A stretch of DNA of 64,000 nt from RBG-13-51-18 sp050014095 (lineage in GTDB: Bacteria; Chloroflexota; Dehalococcoidia; Dehalococcoidales; RBG-16-60-22). Below, in pieces: positions 36,641-45,993 of the stretch (position 1 is the first letter of the stretch; each line of letters opens with the position of its first letter). Below the pieces are notes generated by a model that ran no database searches, was not told the origin of the DNA, and saw nothing but the letters and a program-made list of their open reading frames with translations. The translations under genes were made by a program, and so were the position numbers. The DNA lies in contig JBEKDZ010000004.1 in the NCBI GenBank assembly GCA_050014095.1, forward strand, positions 124,001 to 188,000. Reading direction: 5' to 3'.

Positions 36641-37885
36641 CTATTCGGCGCTGGTACGGAACTGCCAGATAGCGATAGCGCCGAAGATAACTGTAAATAC
36701 CAGAAGCGCCAGCATCGACGGCACAGCATCGCCGAAATCAGCGCCGAAGACCATCAGTTTATTGAATCCGGTGGTAGCCCAGGCGTGGGGCGTAATCTTG
36801 GCGATATTTTGCAGCCACTCCGGATAGAGGAAGGCCGGCCACCAGCACCCGCCCAGGGGGGCGAGCAAGAGGGAGGTAATTACCGCCAGCGAGGTAGCGC
36901 TGCGTATTGTCTTGGCAAGCGTTGCCAGCATCAAAGCGAAGGCGGAAGACATGATTACCATGAAGATAGAGAGGATGATAACCCCCAGCGGGGAAAGCCC
37001 CATATCCACGTGAAATATCAATATACCAGCGACCCAGAAGATAATAATTTGTATCAAGCCCTTGGCGGCGATGCCGGTAAAAATGCCCCCTAAAATCGAC
37101 TCCCTTTTTACGGAGGTTGATAGCAGCCTCTCCAGCGTATTGTTCTTTCTTTCTTTAACGATGTCTGACGCTGATGTCGCCGCCGCCATAAAAACGAACA
37201 TCACCAGATAGCCGGGTATCACCCAGTTTGCCGGATTTTCCGCTTCTACATCGCCTACCTTTTCTGTTTTAAATGCCAGGTAAGCCGCTGCTGTCCCGGC
37301 GGCACCGCCGGAAAAAAGCGTTTCTTGAATCTTTTGTACGGCGCTCTGTATTTCAGCTGGCGTAGCGCCACTTCCGGCTAACAGCTCGCTGCTGGCTTTA
37401 ATCACCGCCATATTCGCGTTGATTTGCGAGGTTATCGCCCCGGCGACGCTTGCCAGCGCCATTCTGGTATTAGTTGCACTGGCATCGGCAAATACTTCAA
37501 GTTTGGTGGCGGAGCCATTCATCAGAGCCTGGGTGAAATCCGCCGTAAAGCTTAAAAAGCCGCTTAAATTTCCGCTTAAAACAGCCTGCTTATCAGAAGC
37601 ATAGTCCTTATCCCAGATAAATATCGGGTCGCCCGGTTTAAGCAGTGATTCATCCTTGGTTTCCATTGTACCGATTATCTGGTAGCTCAAACCTCCGGCG
37701 GCTTCCTGGGTGGCGATATGCATTTCCAATCGGTTATCCTGTGACCCCACTCCCGCCATTAAGGAATTGAACAGTATCACAAACAGGAAGGGAAAGACGA
37801 TGCTGAAGAACAAGCTGGCGCGGTCTAAAGCGAATATCTTTAAATCCTTAAGAGCGATAAACCATATATGCTTGAGGTTTTTCAT
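36641..37885 (-). CDS. ABC-2 type transporter permease (second)
   Basis: Membrane subunit of 414 residues from ATG 37885; the longer frame upstream would overlap the neighbour and has no features. One N-terminal helix, a large extracytoplasmic domain (about 45-205), then five helices in the last 200 residues, the usual ABC2_membrane_3 (YhgE/DrrB-like) topology. FMAAATSASDIVKERKNNTLERLLSTSVKR carries the conserved E-x-K/R-x-x-x-T-L-E-R-L-L coupling helix. Third gene of the exporter operon. Confidence 0.88.
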   Translation of the reverse strand: MKNLKHIWFIALKDLKIFALDRASLFFSIVFPFLFVILFNSLMAGVGSQDNRLEMHIATQEAAGGLSYQIIGTMETKDESLLKPGDPIFIWDKDYASDKQAVLSGNLSGFLSFTADFTQALMNGSATKLEVFADASATNTRMALASVAGAITSQINANMAVIKASSELLAGSGATPAEIQSAVQKIQETLFSGGAAGTAAAYLAFKTEKVGDVEAENPANWVIPGYLVMFVFMAAATSASDIVKERKNNTLERLLSTSVKRESILGGIFTGIAAKGLIQIIIFWVAGILIFHVDMGLSPLGVIILSIFMVIMSSAFALMLATLAKTIRSATSLAVITSLLLAPLGGCWWPAFLYPEWLQNIAKITPHAWATTGFNKLMVFGADFGDAVPSMLALLVFTVIFGAIAIWQFRTSAE

Positions 37886-37890
37886 AGTTT

Positions 37891-39069
37891 CTATTTGCTC
37901 CCCGGCACCGCCCGGAAAATGAGACGGCTGATAATGAGTCCCACCACCGCTACGCCCGCCAGGACTACCAGCTGCGACCAAACATCACCCAGCGAACCGC
38001 CCTGAGAGACTATCGTGGTATAGGCTTTATTGGCATAGGTATTAAGGGAGAACGTGCCGATTTTCGCCAGCACCGACCCTTCCGTAGACTGGAAGAAGGT
38101 GTTGCCCACCATTACCATGAACATGGTAAGGACAACGGCAATCCAGTTGGCGGCGGATTCGGTACGGGAAATAGAGGCGATAATCATACCGATGGCCGCG
38201 GCGGCGGCGGTAAAAACAAACGACACCACCAAACATGCCAGAAACGATAGCGGCGTAAACATTTGAAACACCGCATAAGACAATCCCAATAAAATCAAAG
38301 TCTGGATGAAACCCCGGGCGATAGTTGCCAGGAACTTGCCGAAGAAAAGCTCGCTAACGTTGAGTCGCGTGGTAAGCAGCCTTTCCAGCGTGCCACGCCG
38401 TCTTTCTTCCACAATCGTCATGGCGGATAAAGACAGCGAAAAAAGGACATACATGGTAACGATGCCCGGCAGGTATTGATTGATAAATTGCGAGCTGCCG
38501 CCGGTGACCTCTTCGGTTACGCCGATGGCCGGCTGCTGGTTCTCCTCTTTCAAAATATTCTGAACAGTCAATTCGATACTACTATCAGGTATCCCTTTAC
38601 CGGCCAAGGCAGTTTTTACCCCGCTAATCACCTGAAATTGCTGGTTAATCTGCTCCGCCGCACCGCGGATGATACCGGCAAGAATCTGACCTTCCGTACC
38701 GCCGTTGCCCCGCTGTTCAAATGTCAGCTCGGCTTGGCCACCGGCAGCCAGTGTATCCGAGAAACCAGCGGATATGAAAAGGACCATCAGTAAGTCCGAC
38801 CGGTCCAGTTTGGCGTTAGCTTCCTCCGCAGAAACAATATCGACGCTGATGCCATCGACAGCATCCACCTTTTGAATCAGCTGCTGAGCGTAAACTCCTT
38901 TATCTTCGTCGACGATAGTAGCGGTGGCTGTAAACATGGTATCCCCGCCGAAGGCGCCGAACATCAGGGCGAAGGTCAGTATCGGCAGCAGTAGACCGAA
39001 GGCAAGGTCGCCCTTATCCTGTAAATACAGCTTGACTTCATTCAGGGTTATAAAAAGGGCTCTTTTCAT
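37891..39069 (-). CDS. ABC-2 type transporter permease (first)
   Basis: Paralogue of the permease at 36641-37885, 392 residues with the same topology: N-terminal helix, extracytoplasmic domain (about 45-195), then a C-terminal helix bundle. The coupling helix is SAMTIVEERRRGTLERLLTTRLNV. The two permeases probably form a heterodimer. The stop codon lies 5 bases ahead of the next start. Confidence 0.88.
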   Translation of the reverse strand: MKRALFITLNEVKLYLQDKGDLAFGLLLPILTFALMFGAFGGDTMFTATATIVDEDKGVYAQQLIQKVDAVDGISVDIVSAEEANAKLDRSDLLMVLFISAGFSDTLAAGGQAELTFEQRGNGGTEGQILAGIIRGAAEQINQQFQVISGVKTALAGKGIPDSSIELTVQNILKEENQQPAIGVTEEVTGGSSQFINQYLPGIVTMYVLFSLSLSAMTIVEERRRGTLERLLTTRLNVSELFFGKFLATIARGFIQTLILLGLSYAVFQMFTPLSFLACLVVSFVFTAAAAAIGMIIASISRTESAANWIAVVLTMFMVMVGNTFFQSTEGSVLAKIGTFSLNTYANKAYTTIVSQGGSLGDVWSQLVVLAGVAVVGLIISRLIFRAVPGSK

Positions 39070-39078
39070 AATTATCGG

Positions 39079-39834
39079 CTAATCGCGAAGGCTGCGCCCG
39101 GTGAGTTTCAGGAAGACGTCTTCCAGTGTGACCTTATCCGGCGAGCCTATCTGCTTCTTGAGGTTATAGGGCGTATCCATGGCGATTATTTTGCCGCCGT
39201 CCATGATGGCAATACGCTGGCATAGCCTATCGGCTTCTTCCATGTAGTGCGTGGTATAGAGGACGGTCATGCCTCCTTTTTGCAGCGCCAAAATATTCTC
39301 GAAAATATTGTTACGCGACTGCGGGTCGATGCCGACGGTCGGCTCGTCTAAAAAGAGAAGCTGCGGGTTGCCCATGAGAGCGATGGCGAGGTTAATGCGC
39401 CGCTTCATACCACCGGAATATTTAGCCACTTTGCCTTTAGCCCTATCCTCCAGTCCCATCAGCTCCAGGTTCTTCATCGCCTGGGCGCGGGCGGCTTCAC
39501 CTTCCAGTCCCGCCATATGTCCGAAGAAAATCATATTATCGAGGGCGGAAAGGTCTTCATAAAGAGCTAGCTCTTGCGGGCAGACCCCGATGATGCTGCG
39601 GATGGCTTCGGCATCCTCTTTTACGGAGTGCCCGCCGATGATAATCTCGCCGCTATCGGCTTCCAGCACGGTGGAGAGTATACGGATGGTCGTCGTCTTG
39701 CCAGCGCCGTTAGGCCCGAGCAGACCGAAAATTTCACCTTTGATGATGGAGAATGAAACACCATTGACCGCTTTAAAATCCCTGAAGCTTTTATGAAGGT
39801 CTTTTACGACCACGAATTCCTCTGCCATGACCAT
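39079..39834 (-). CDS. ABC transporter ATP-binding protein (ABC-2 exporter)
   Basis: ATPase of 251 residues. Walker A GPNGAGKTT, signature YSGGMKRR, Walker B LLFLDEPTVG, switch His in YTTHYMEEAD. The start is ATG 39834, or ATG 39828 two codons later. It heads the four-gene operon: ATPase, two permeases and the UGA-containing redox protein. Drug, lipid or polysaccharide export is typical for this class; the redox gene in the operon is unusual. Confidence 0.9.
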   Translation of the reverse strand: MVMAEEFVVVKDLHKSFRDFKAVNGVSFSIIKGEIFGLLGPNGAGKTTTIRILSTVLEADSGEIIIGGHSVKEDAEAIRSIIGVCPQELALYEDLSALDNMIFFGHMAGLEGEAARAQAMKNLELMGLEDRAKGKVAKYSGGMKRRINLAIALMGNPQLLFLDEPTVGIDPQSRNNIFENILALQKGGMTVLYTTHYMEEADRLCQRIAIMDGGKIIAMDTPYNLKKQIGSPDKVTLEDVFLKLTGRSLRD

Positions 39835-39921
39835 GCCTCCGCTTTGCCCTAAAAAAATACCTTGACCATTATATACCTAGAAAGTCTAGGGGTACAAGAA
39901 AAATATCGATTCCTTTTTGTC

Positions 39922-40059
39922 ATTCCAGCGAAGGCTGGAATCCATGAATGTGAATCAAATAATAATTGGAGGTTCTTGGTGGATTCTGGCCTACGCCAGA
40001 ATGACAGGGTATGTGATAAGGCAATACATAGATTGCCATGTCGCTTTGCTCCTCGCAAT
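39922..40059. repeat. Cluster of dispersed palindromic repeats
   Basis: ATTCCAGC-GAAG-GCTGGAAT (39922-39941) is the reverse complement of the copy at 18631. ATTCTGGC-CTAC-GCCAGAAT (39983-40002) is a related unit followed by GACA. A third segment, ATTGCC...GCAAT followed by GACA (40032-40059), belongs to the second repeat type seen at 52692 and 63496. The gap between two minus-strand genes holds little else. Confidence 0.78.
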
Positions 40060-40078
40060 GACACGGACTATAAAATAG

Positions 40079-40106
40079 CAGAGCCTCCGTATTTCAGGAG
40101 GCTCTG
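40079..40106 (-). terminator. Terminator of the AOR gene
   Basis: Ten-base arms CAGAGCCTCC and GGAGGCTCTG around an 8-base loop, just downstream of the AOR stop, followed on the minus strand by a TATTTTATAG tract. Confidence 0.75.
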
Positions 40107-40130
40107 TAAAATTCTTAATACTCTTTGTGA

Positions 40131-41975
40131 TTAAGGCCAAAGGACTTTAGCCACATCGTTCAAGCCGAGGTCGAGCAACGCCTGTTTGCTGGGCTTGCCG
40201 GTCTTAACATCCCAGCCCATTGCTTCATAGTACTCTTTAGACAATTCCGCTTCATCCACCGTGGCGCCGGCGCGGGGACCCACCTTCTTAGGAGGCTTGC
40301 CCAGCATCCTATCATGGTGCTTCCAGGGGGTTTTGATGCCTTCGCGGGTATTGAACGCCTGCTTCATCGTCTCGATACGCGCGCCGGTCTTGATAAGCTC
40401 ATCCAGGGTTATATCCCAGCCGGTAATCTTCTGGAAGGCTTCTACCAGGTCGTTGATATGTACATAGGCGTCGCCGATGACAATCATGCAGATGCCAGCG
40501 GCGTTATAGGAAGCGCTAATGCCCATGCCTATTTTATGGGGAACACCCCGCCCCTTTAAAGAACCCCGGTTGTATTCCGGCAGAGACCCTTCCGGCAGCG
40601 GACCTTCACCGCCCTGGGTATGGCGACCCGGCGTGGGATTGGCGCCGTAGCCAATGGCGAAGTTGATACCGCCCCGGGAATCATGGGCAGGGTATTCCTG
40701 CCCGCCGATATGGATAGCGTATTTTTCCGAGCCTTTGCCGATTTTTTCCGAGGCTATCTTCACGCCGTCGGCGAGGATAGCGCCGATGCCTTCACGCTTG
40801 CCGATTTTCTCCGTCATCGCGATAATGGCTTTAGCGTCGCCCCACTTAAGCGGCACACCGAGTTCTTTTTCCGTAAGAATCCCTTTTTCGTAACATTCCA
40901 TGGCGAACGCTACCACCGCCCCGGCGGATATCGTGTCCATTCCGTAGCGGTTGCAGATATCGTTGGCTTTGATAATCGATATCAGGTCGTTATTGAGCAA
41001 GTTAGAGCCAAACATCGCCAGTGTTTCGTACTCCGGCTTATGGGCGTGCTCGTCATATGTGAACTCACCGCTGGAGGGTTTCATGATGCCGCCGCAGCCG
41101 ACGGGGCAGTGCCAGCAGCCGTATTTTCTTTCCTGCTGGGCTTTGACGGGCTCCGCACTGATGTCTTTATATTTCGGGAAGTCGATTACCACCACGCCGT
41201 CCCAGTTCTTGCACGGAGCGTCATCACCTTCCGCGCTCATATTAAAGAGCGCCGACGTGCCAAAGCCCCCGATGAACTCCGAGCGCGGGTTCTTGTTTTT
41301 CACATGCCTGGTTCTCATTTCTCTGCAGGCAACTTCATCAGCTACGGGGATTTTCATGTTGCCTTTGACGGCAATGGCTTTGAGCTTTTTAGAGCCCATG
41401 ACGGCGCCCAGCCCGGAACGCCCCGCCGCCCGGCCCTTGTTATTCATGACCGCAGCGATGAGAGATAATTTCTCGCCGGCGGGACCGATACAAGCCACCT
41501 CCAGTTCTTTGCCATGCTCTTCCCGCAGAACATCCTGGGTCTCGAAGGTGTCCTTGCCCCAGAGCTTAGCGGCGTCTTTAAGCTCGGCTTTGCCGTTATC
41601 GATTAACAGGTACACCGGTTTATCAGATTTGCCGGTAAAGAAAACCGCATCGTAGCCGGCGAACTTAAGATAGGGTCCTACATTACCGCCGGAGTTGGCA
41701 TCGCCCCAGCCGCCGGTCAGCGGTGATTTGCCGACCATCACGTAGCGGGAGCCGCCCATGGCATCCGTGCCGGTGAGAACGCCGGTTACCAGCCCCAGAA
41801 TAGCCTCCGGACCCAGCGGGTCTACGCCGGCTTTCTGCCGACTGAACAATATCCGCGCGCCCAGCCCATAGCCCCCCAGAAAATCGCGTCCCATTTTCTC
41901 ATCGAGGGGCTCTTCTTTAATTTGCTTCTTAGAAAGGTCCACCCAGAGTATCTTGCCCATGAAACCGTGCGCCAT
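40131..41975 (-). CDS. Aldehyde:ferredoxin oxidoreductase family protein (first)
   Basis: Tungsten-pterin oxidoreductase of the AOR family, 614 residues. It opens with GFMGKILWVDLSKKQI and has the domain-1 GGSRYVMVGKSPLTGGWGDANSGG pterin segment. The [4Fe-4S] ligands are in CWHCPVGC (Cys287, Cys290, Cys294), with a fourth Cys expected in AGICMIVIGD. It oxidises an aldehyde to the acid with ferredoxin, or runs in reverse. It is divergent from an SDR gene, beyond which a second AOR lies. Aldehyde substrate not assignable. Confidence 0.92.
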   Translation of the reverse strand: MAHGFMGKILWVDLSKKQIKEEPLDEKMGRDFLGGYGLGARILFSRQKAGVDPLGPEAILGLVTGVLTGTDAMGGSRYVMVGKSPLTGGWGDANSGGNVGPYLKFAGYDAVFFTGKSDKPVYLLIDNGKAELKDAAKLWGKDTFETQDVLREEHGKELEVACIGPAGEKLSLIAAVMNNKGRAAGRSGLGAVMGSKKLKAIAVKGNMKIPVADEVACREMRTRHVKNKNPRSEFIGGFGTSALFNMSAEGDDAPCKNWDGVVVIDFPKYKDISAEPVKAQQERKYGCWHCPVGCGGIMKPSSGEFTYDEHAHKPEYETLAMFGSNLLNNDLISIIKANDICNRYGMDTISAGAVVAFAMECYEKGILTEKELGVPLKWGDAKAIIAMTEKIGKREGIGAILADGVKIASEKIGKGSEKYAIHIGGQEYPAHDSRGGINFAIGYGANPTPGRHTQGGEGPLPEGSLPEYNRGSLKGRGVPHKIGMGISASYNAAGICMIVIGDAYVHINDLVEAFQKITGWDITLDELIKTGARIETMKQAFNTREGIKTPWKHHDRMLGKPPKKVGPRAGATVDEAELSKEYYEAMGWDVKTGKPSKQALLDLGLNDVAKVLWP

Positions 41976-42140
41976 GTATTTCCTCCTTGAAAATAAAAAA
42001 TCCCACCTAAATTGTATTTTCCCTGGTACAAGCTTACAATGCGTTTTTAATGGTTGTCAAACATTATTTTCTTACTCGTGAGCTGAATGTAAATTGTACT
42101 AGTTGCACTAGAACATATATTCCATAAAAGCCGCGCTTTA

Positions 42141-42170
42141 TTGACATTACGGTAAAAAGCGGATTAACAT
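42141..42170 (+). promoter_or_regulatory. Promoter of the SDR/AOR operon
   Basis: TTGACA (42141-42146), 18 bases, TAACAT (42165-42170); AAAGGAGG precedes the SDR start at 42197. Confidence 0.5.
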
Positions 42171-42196
42171 AGCTTCAAGAGCTAAAGGAGGTTTGT

Positions 42197-42964
42197 ATGT
42201 CACCCGTGCTTAAAGATAAGGTCGCCATCATCACCGGGGCTGGCCGCGGCCTGGGTAAAGAGTTCGCGCTGCGATTCGCCGCGGAGGGCGCTAAGCTGCT
42301 GTTGCCCGATATCAGCCTGGAGCGGGCACAGGTAACCGCTAAAGCCATCAAGGCTAAAGGTGGGGAGGCGTACGCCATGTTGACCGATATTTCGGACGAG
42401 AAAGCCACGCAAAAGATGGCGGATGAGGTTATCCGCCTTTACGGACGGGTGGATATCTTGTTGAACAACGCCGCTTTATATTATGGCGTCGCCCGCCGCG
42501 CCTGGGACGCCTGGACAGTCAAGGACTGGGACCGCATGTTCGAGATTAATGTACGCGGGACTTATCTTTGCTGTAAAGCCATCGCCCCGCTCATGGTTAA
42601 AGTCGGCAAAGGCAAGATAATCAACATCGCCTCGGATGTATTTAAGGTTCCCGGCGCCTATCAGCTCATGGCTTACGCCTGCAGCAAATCCGCCGTCTAT
42701 ACGCTAACGCAGTGCCTCGCCAGGGCGCTAGGACCCTCCGGTATCAACGTCAACAGTATCGCCCCCGGCTTTACAGCGACCGAAGCCAGTTTGGGACAGG
42801 ATAAAGAGGGCGCCGCCTTTAAAGGGACGATAGACGCCCAGTGCCTTAAGCGCCGCGAGGAGCCGACCGACCTGCCCGGAACAGCGGTATTTTTAGCTTC
42901 CGCCGACTCGGATTTTATTACCGGCCAGTACATCGTCGTCAACGGCGGCAGCGTTTTAGTTTAA
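42197..42964 (+). CDS. Short-chain dehydrogenase/reductase
   Basis: Classical SDR of 255 residues. Cofactor motif TGAGRGLG (residues 13-20), NNAALYYG, catalytic Ser in INIASDV and the Y-x-x-x-K pair in YACSK (about 157-161). The C-terminus ends in FITGQYIVVNGGSVLV. NAD(P)-dependent oxidation of an alcohol or ketone reduction. It sits 79 bases ahead of the second AOR on the same strand, so an alcohol-to-aldehyde-to-acid route is plausible. Confidence 0.92.
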   Translation: MSPVLKDKVAIITGAGRGLGKEFALRFAAEGAKLLLPDISLERAQVTAKAIKAKGGEAYAMLTDISDEKATQKMADEVIRLYGRVDILLNNAALYYGVARRAWDAWTVKDWDRMFEINVRGTYLCCKAIAPLMVKVGKGKIINIASDVFKVPGAYQLMAYACSKSAVYTLTQCLARALGPSGINVNSIAPGFTATEASLGQDKEGAAFKGTIDAQCLKRREEPTDLPGTAVFLASADSDFITGQYIVVNGGSVLV

Positions 42965-43043
42965 ACTACTGGGTTTTACGAAATAACAATAGAAAATATC
43001 TATAAGATAACGCGTAAATCAGAAAAGCGAGAGATATCCCAAT

Positions 43044-44963
43044 ATGCCAGACTTCGGCTACGCCGGCCAGATACTTAAAGTAGACCTATCCAGCGGAAAG
43101 ATTAATCAACAGCCCAGTGCCCACTACACCGATAAATATATCGGCGGGCACGGGTTAGCCGCCCGTTTATACTGGGAGATGGTGCCGCCGCAGACCAAAG
43201 CCGACGACCCGGAGAACTGCTTTATCTGCGCCAGCGGTCCGGTAACAGGGTTCCCGGGTTTTGCCGGCTTTCGCTGGAAAATTTGCGGTAAAACTCCCCT
43301 CGTCGACCCCGAATCATTTTCTTCTGGCAACCTTGGGGGTAGGTGGGGGGCGGTTCTTAAGTACGCCGGCTATGATGCACTGGCAATCCAGGGCAAGGCA
43401 GAAAAACTCTCCTATGTTTACATCCATGATGATAAGGTGGAAATCAAGGACGCCGCGCATCTGCGGGGTATGTCCACCTTCGACGCGATTGACGAATTAA
43501 AGACGATGTTGGGAAAAGGCGTAAGCGTGCTCACTATCGGGCCCGCGGGAGAGAACCAGATTCCGTACTCCATTGTGCTGGCGGAAGGGGGCGCCTCCGG
43601 CTCCGGCGGTCTCGGCACGGTTATGGGGTCGAAGAACCTTAAAGCCATCGTGGTTGCCGGTGATAAAAAGCCCCAACCTGCCCATCCTGATAAAGTCCGC
43701 CAGCTGGTCAGGCTCATCCGCGATAATCGCAAGAAATCGCCCATGCTCCCGTTAGCCATCCCCTGCCTGACGCGCCTGCACAGCTGCTTCGGCTGCGGCA
43801 TCGGTTGCTACCGGGAGACTTACCCCGCGGAAAAAGGCAGGGACTATAAAGCTCTCTGCCAGGCATCACATCTATACGCGCCGTATGCCTCGAAATATAA
43901 TGGGGGCAAGAACGACGGCTCTCACCTGCTGGGCACGCGCCTCTGCGATGGTTACGGGCTGGACTCCATTGTCATGCAGAGCGTGCTTGAATTTCTGAAC
44001 GCCGGCTATCAGGAGAGCTTCCTTAACGAAAAACAAACGGAACTGCCCCTTTCTAAAATAGGCAGTCCCGAGTTTATCCGCGAGCTCACCAGAAAGATAT
44101 CATTAAAAGAGGGTTATGGAGCCACTCTAGCGAGGGGCGTTATCGCCGCCGCAGAAACGGCTGGAGTCAAAGAAATGCTGCCCAGGTTCATCGCGACGAG
44201 GGCGGGCGAGAAAAAGGACTACGACCCCAGACTATTAATAACAACGGCTCTTTTTTACGCCACCGAGCCGAGGCGGCCCATCCCGCAGCTGCATGAAATT
44301 GCCCAGCTGGCGATGTTTTGGTCCGGCATGGGGGCTAACGATAAGCCCGGCGCGGTGTTTTCCACCAAAGATTTCCGCAAGGTCGCGGAGAAGGTCTGGG
44401 GCAGTGCTAACGCAGCGGATTTTTCTACCTACGAAGGCAAGGCGCTGGCTGCCAAAATTATCCAGGACCGCGTTTTCGCCAAGGAAAGCCTGGTTCTCTG
44501 CGACCTCCGGTGGACATTATCACAAATCGCCCGCACCTTAGGCACTACCGCCGACACGGTGACGGAAGCCCAGATTTATGCAGCAATCACCGGAAAAGAA
44601 GTTGACGACACCGAACTGGCAAGGATTGGCGAGAGAATCCTTAATCTGCAACGTGCCATCATGCTCCGCGAGGGGTGGCAGGGAAGAAAAGACGATAAAA
44701 TATTGGACTATTACTTCACCGAGCCGCTGAAAAAAGCCGAGCTATTCTATAATGCCGATGGTCTGCTGCCCGGCAGGAATGGCGAAGTCATCACCAGGGT
44801 CGGAGCAGTCATCGAGAAAGACAAGTTCGAGCAGATGAAGACCGATTATTACGGCTACCGTGGCTGGGATGTGGCAAGCGGTTTGCCGTTAAAAGCCAAA
44901 CTTATAGAGCTCAATCTTAAGGATGTCGCGACGGATTTGGCGGGGCGGGGACTCCTGAAGTAA
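43044..44963 (+). CDS. Aldehyde:ferredoxin oxidoreductase family protein (second)
   Basis: AOR-family tungstoenzyme of 639 residues, only distantly similar to the copy at 40131. FGYAGQILKVDLSSGKI opens the protein; RWKICGKTPLVDPESFSSGNLGG is the pterin segment. Cluster ligands CFGCGIGC (Cys248, Cys251, Cys255), with a later Cys in LVLCDLRW. The C-terminus (YYGYRGWDVASGLP) is the family tail. It is probably co-transcribed with the SDR upstream. Confidence 0.9.
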   Translation: MPDFGYAGQILKVDLSSGKINQQPSAHYTDKYIGGHGLAARLYWEMVPPQTKADDPENCFICASGPVTGFPGFAGFRWKICGKTPLVDPESFSSGNLGGRWGAVLKYAGYDALAIQGKAEKLSYVYIHDDKVEIKDAAHLRGMSTFDAIDELKTMLGKGVSVLTIGPAGENQIPYSIVLAEGGASGSGGLGTVMGSKNLKAIVVAGDKKPQPAHPDKVRQLVRLIRDNRKKSPMLPLAIPCLTRLHSCFGCGIGCYRETYPAEKGRDYKALCQASHLYAPYASKYNGGKNDGSHLLGTRLCDGYGLDSIVMQSVLEFLNAGYQESFLNEKQTELPLSKIGSPEFIRELTRKISLKEGYGATLARGVIAAAETAGVKEMLPRFIATRAGEKKDYDPRLLITTALFYATEPRRPIPQLHEIAQLAMFWSGMGANDKPGAVFSTKDFRKVAEKVWGSANAADFSTYEGKALAAKIIQDRVFAKESLVLCDLRWTLSQIARTLGTTADTVTEAQIYAAITGKEVDDTELARIGERILNLQRAIMLREGWQGRKDDKILDYYFTEPLKKAELFYNADGLLPGRNGEVITRVGAVIEKDKFEQMKTDYYGYRGWDVASGLPLKAKLIELNLKDVATDLAGRGLLK

Positions 44964-45002
44964 GCCTTTAAATTCTACTTTAAGAATCCCGCGCTACCGA
45001 CT

Positions 45003-45197
45003 TTATTTATTACGTCCCGCCCCAACTGCCGCTAAAGGCGCCACCGCCAGCCAGAGAGTAATGGTAATCAGCATCGATTTCACATAGCTGATAGTCGCAA
45101 TACCAAAATCAGGCGCAATGACTCCCCAGAGAAGCATCAAGAAAAAAGCACTCAAGAAAAAGCCAGGAATAGCCGCCAGAATTTTAAAATAACCCAT
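45003..45197 (-). CDS. Small two-helix membrane protein
   Basis: Hydrophobic protein of 64 residues from ATG 45197, which has AGGAGGG upstream; an upstream in-frame start lacks this. Two predicted membrane helices (about 5-28 and 37-55) and a basic tail (GAGRNK). No family recognised. It follows the DUF2089/SHOCT operon on the same strand by 56 bases and could be its last gene. Confidence 0.6.
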   Translation of the reverse strand: MGYFKILAAIPGFFLSAFFLMLLWGVIAPDFGIATISYVKSMLITITLWLAVAPLAAVGAGRNK

Positions 45198-45253
45198 TTT
45201 TGCCCTCCTTAACAATACTTTTCAACCCTGCTTGAATCAGCTTTGATACTATT

Positions 45254-45694
45254 TTACTCCACAAATACTTTTACTTTCTCCCCTTTGCCACCCTCGATAT
45301 CAATTTGCGTATCACCGAGTGCATCGATAAGGCTTTCGACGTCGTCGGGTTTCATATTACGTACATCGAATTTGATACCTTTGTCGTTTAAAGCCTGGTT
45401 GGCTTTATCCAACGCTTCCGGAGGTATCAGCGACGTTAGTTTAATACCGGCGCGTATTAGGGACATCGGCACGCGTACGTTAACGCGATCGATATGTTCG
45501 GAGTTGGATTGGTTTTCACCGGGGCCGATGGTCACCCGCAGGTATTTATGCTTCGTTTTATCATTAGTTTCACGTCCCGTATCCTCATGCCCGCCCTCCT
45601 TAGAATCAAGGACGCTTAGCAAGCGATAGGCTTCTTCAGCAGTGATTTTTTTCTTATCCAACATCTCGAGTATCTTTTTTTTACTATCAGACAT
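45254..45694 (-). CDS. SHOCT-like domain protein (YvlB-like)
   Basis: Protein of 146 residues. The N-terminal 27 residues (KKKILEMLDKKKITAEEAYRLLSVL) are the SHOCT-like helix pair found in YvlB and DUF2089-linked proteins. The rest has a beta-rich domain (YLRVTIGPG, RVNVRVPMSLIRAGIKL, DIEGGKGEKVKVFVE). Similar genes accompany DUF2089 regulators and small membrane proteins in envelope-stress operons; the exact role is not known. Confidence 0.72.
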   Translation of the reverse strand: MSDSKKKILEMLDKKKITAEEAYRLLSVLDSKEGGHEDTGRETNDKTKHKYLRVTIGPGENQSNSEHIDRVNVRVPMSLIRAGIKLTSLIPPEALDKANQALNDKGIKFDVRNMKPDDVESLIDALGDTQIDIEGGKGEKVKVFVE

Positions 45695-45714
45695 TTTATT
45701 TTCCTCCTTTTTAA

Positions 45715-45993
45715 CTACACGATTGATACGAACACGGTTTCGTTACGACCCTGGATATCCACTTTCAAACCGTGCAGGTACCAGAATGTTACGAACACGG
45801 CTTTTAATCCCAGCAGTGCCATCCTTCCCCACCCCAGCCACCATAACACGATGAGGGCGATTAAAATCAGCGGTGATAGAACGATAAAAACCGCCAGCGC
45901 CAGGGGGACGAGCAGGAACAGCGGCAGCCACAATCCGAAATTCGCGTCCTTGTTTTTAATTCTGATATGTATTAACATCGGCGGCCAGCTCAT
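45715..45993 (-). CDS. Small membrane protein in DUF2089 operon
   Basis: Protein of 92 residues with two strongly hydrophobic segments (LWLPLFLLVPLALAVFIVL and LILIALIVLWWLGW). It starts within the stop codon of the DUF2089 gene (ATGA overlap), so it is translated coupled to that gene. It lies between the regulator and the SHOCT-like gene and is probably the membrane partner of the system. Confidence 0.7.
   Translation of the reverse strand: MSWPPMLIHIRIKNKDANFGLWLPLFLLVPLALAVFIVLSPLILIALIVLWWLGWGRMALLGLKAVFVTFWYLHGLKVDIQGRNETVFVSIV

Noticed and set aside
40620..41468. 282-codon plus-strand frame over the AOR gene
   Set aside because: Shadow of a GC-rich AOR coding sequence; no domain.
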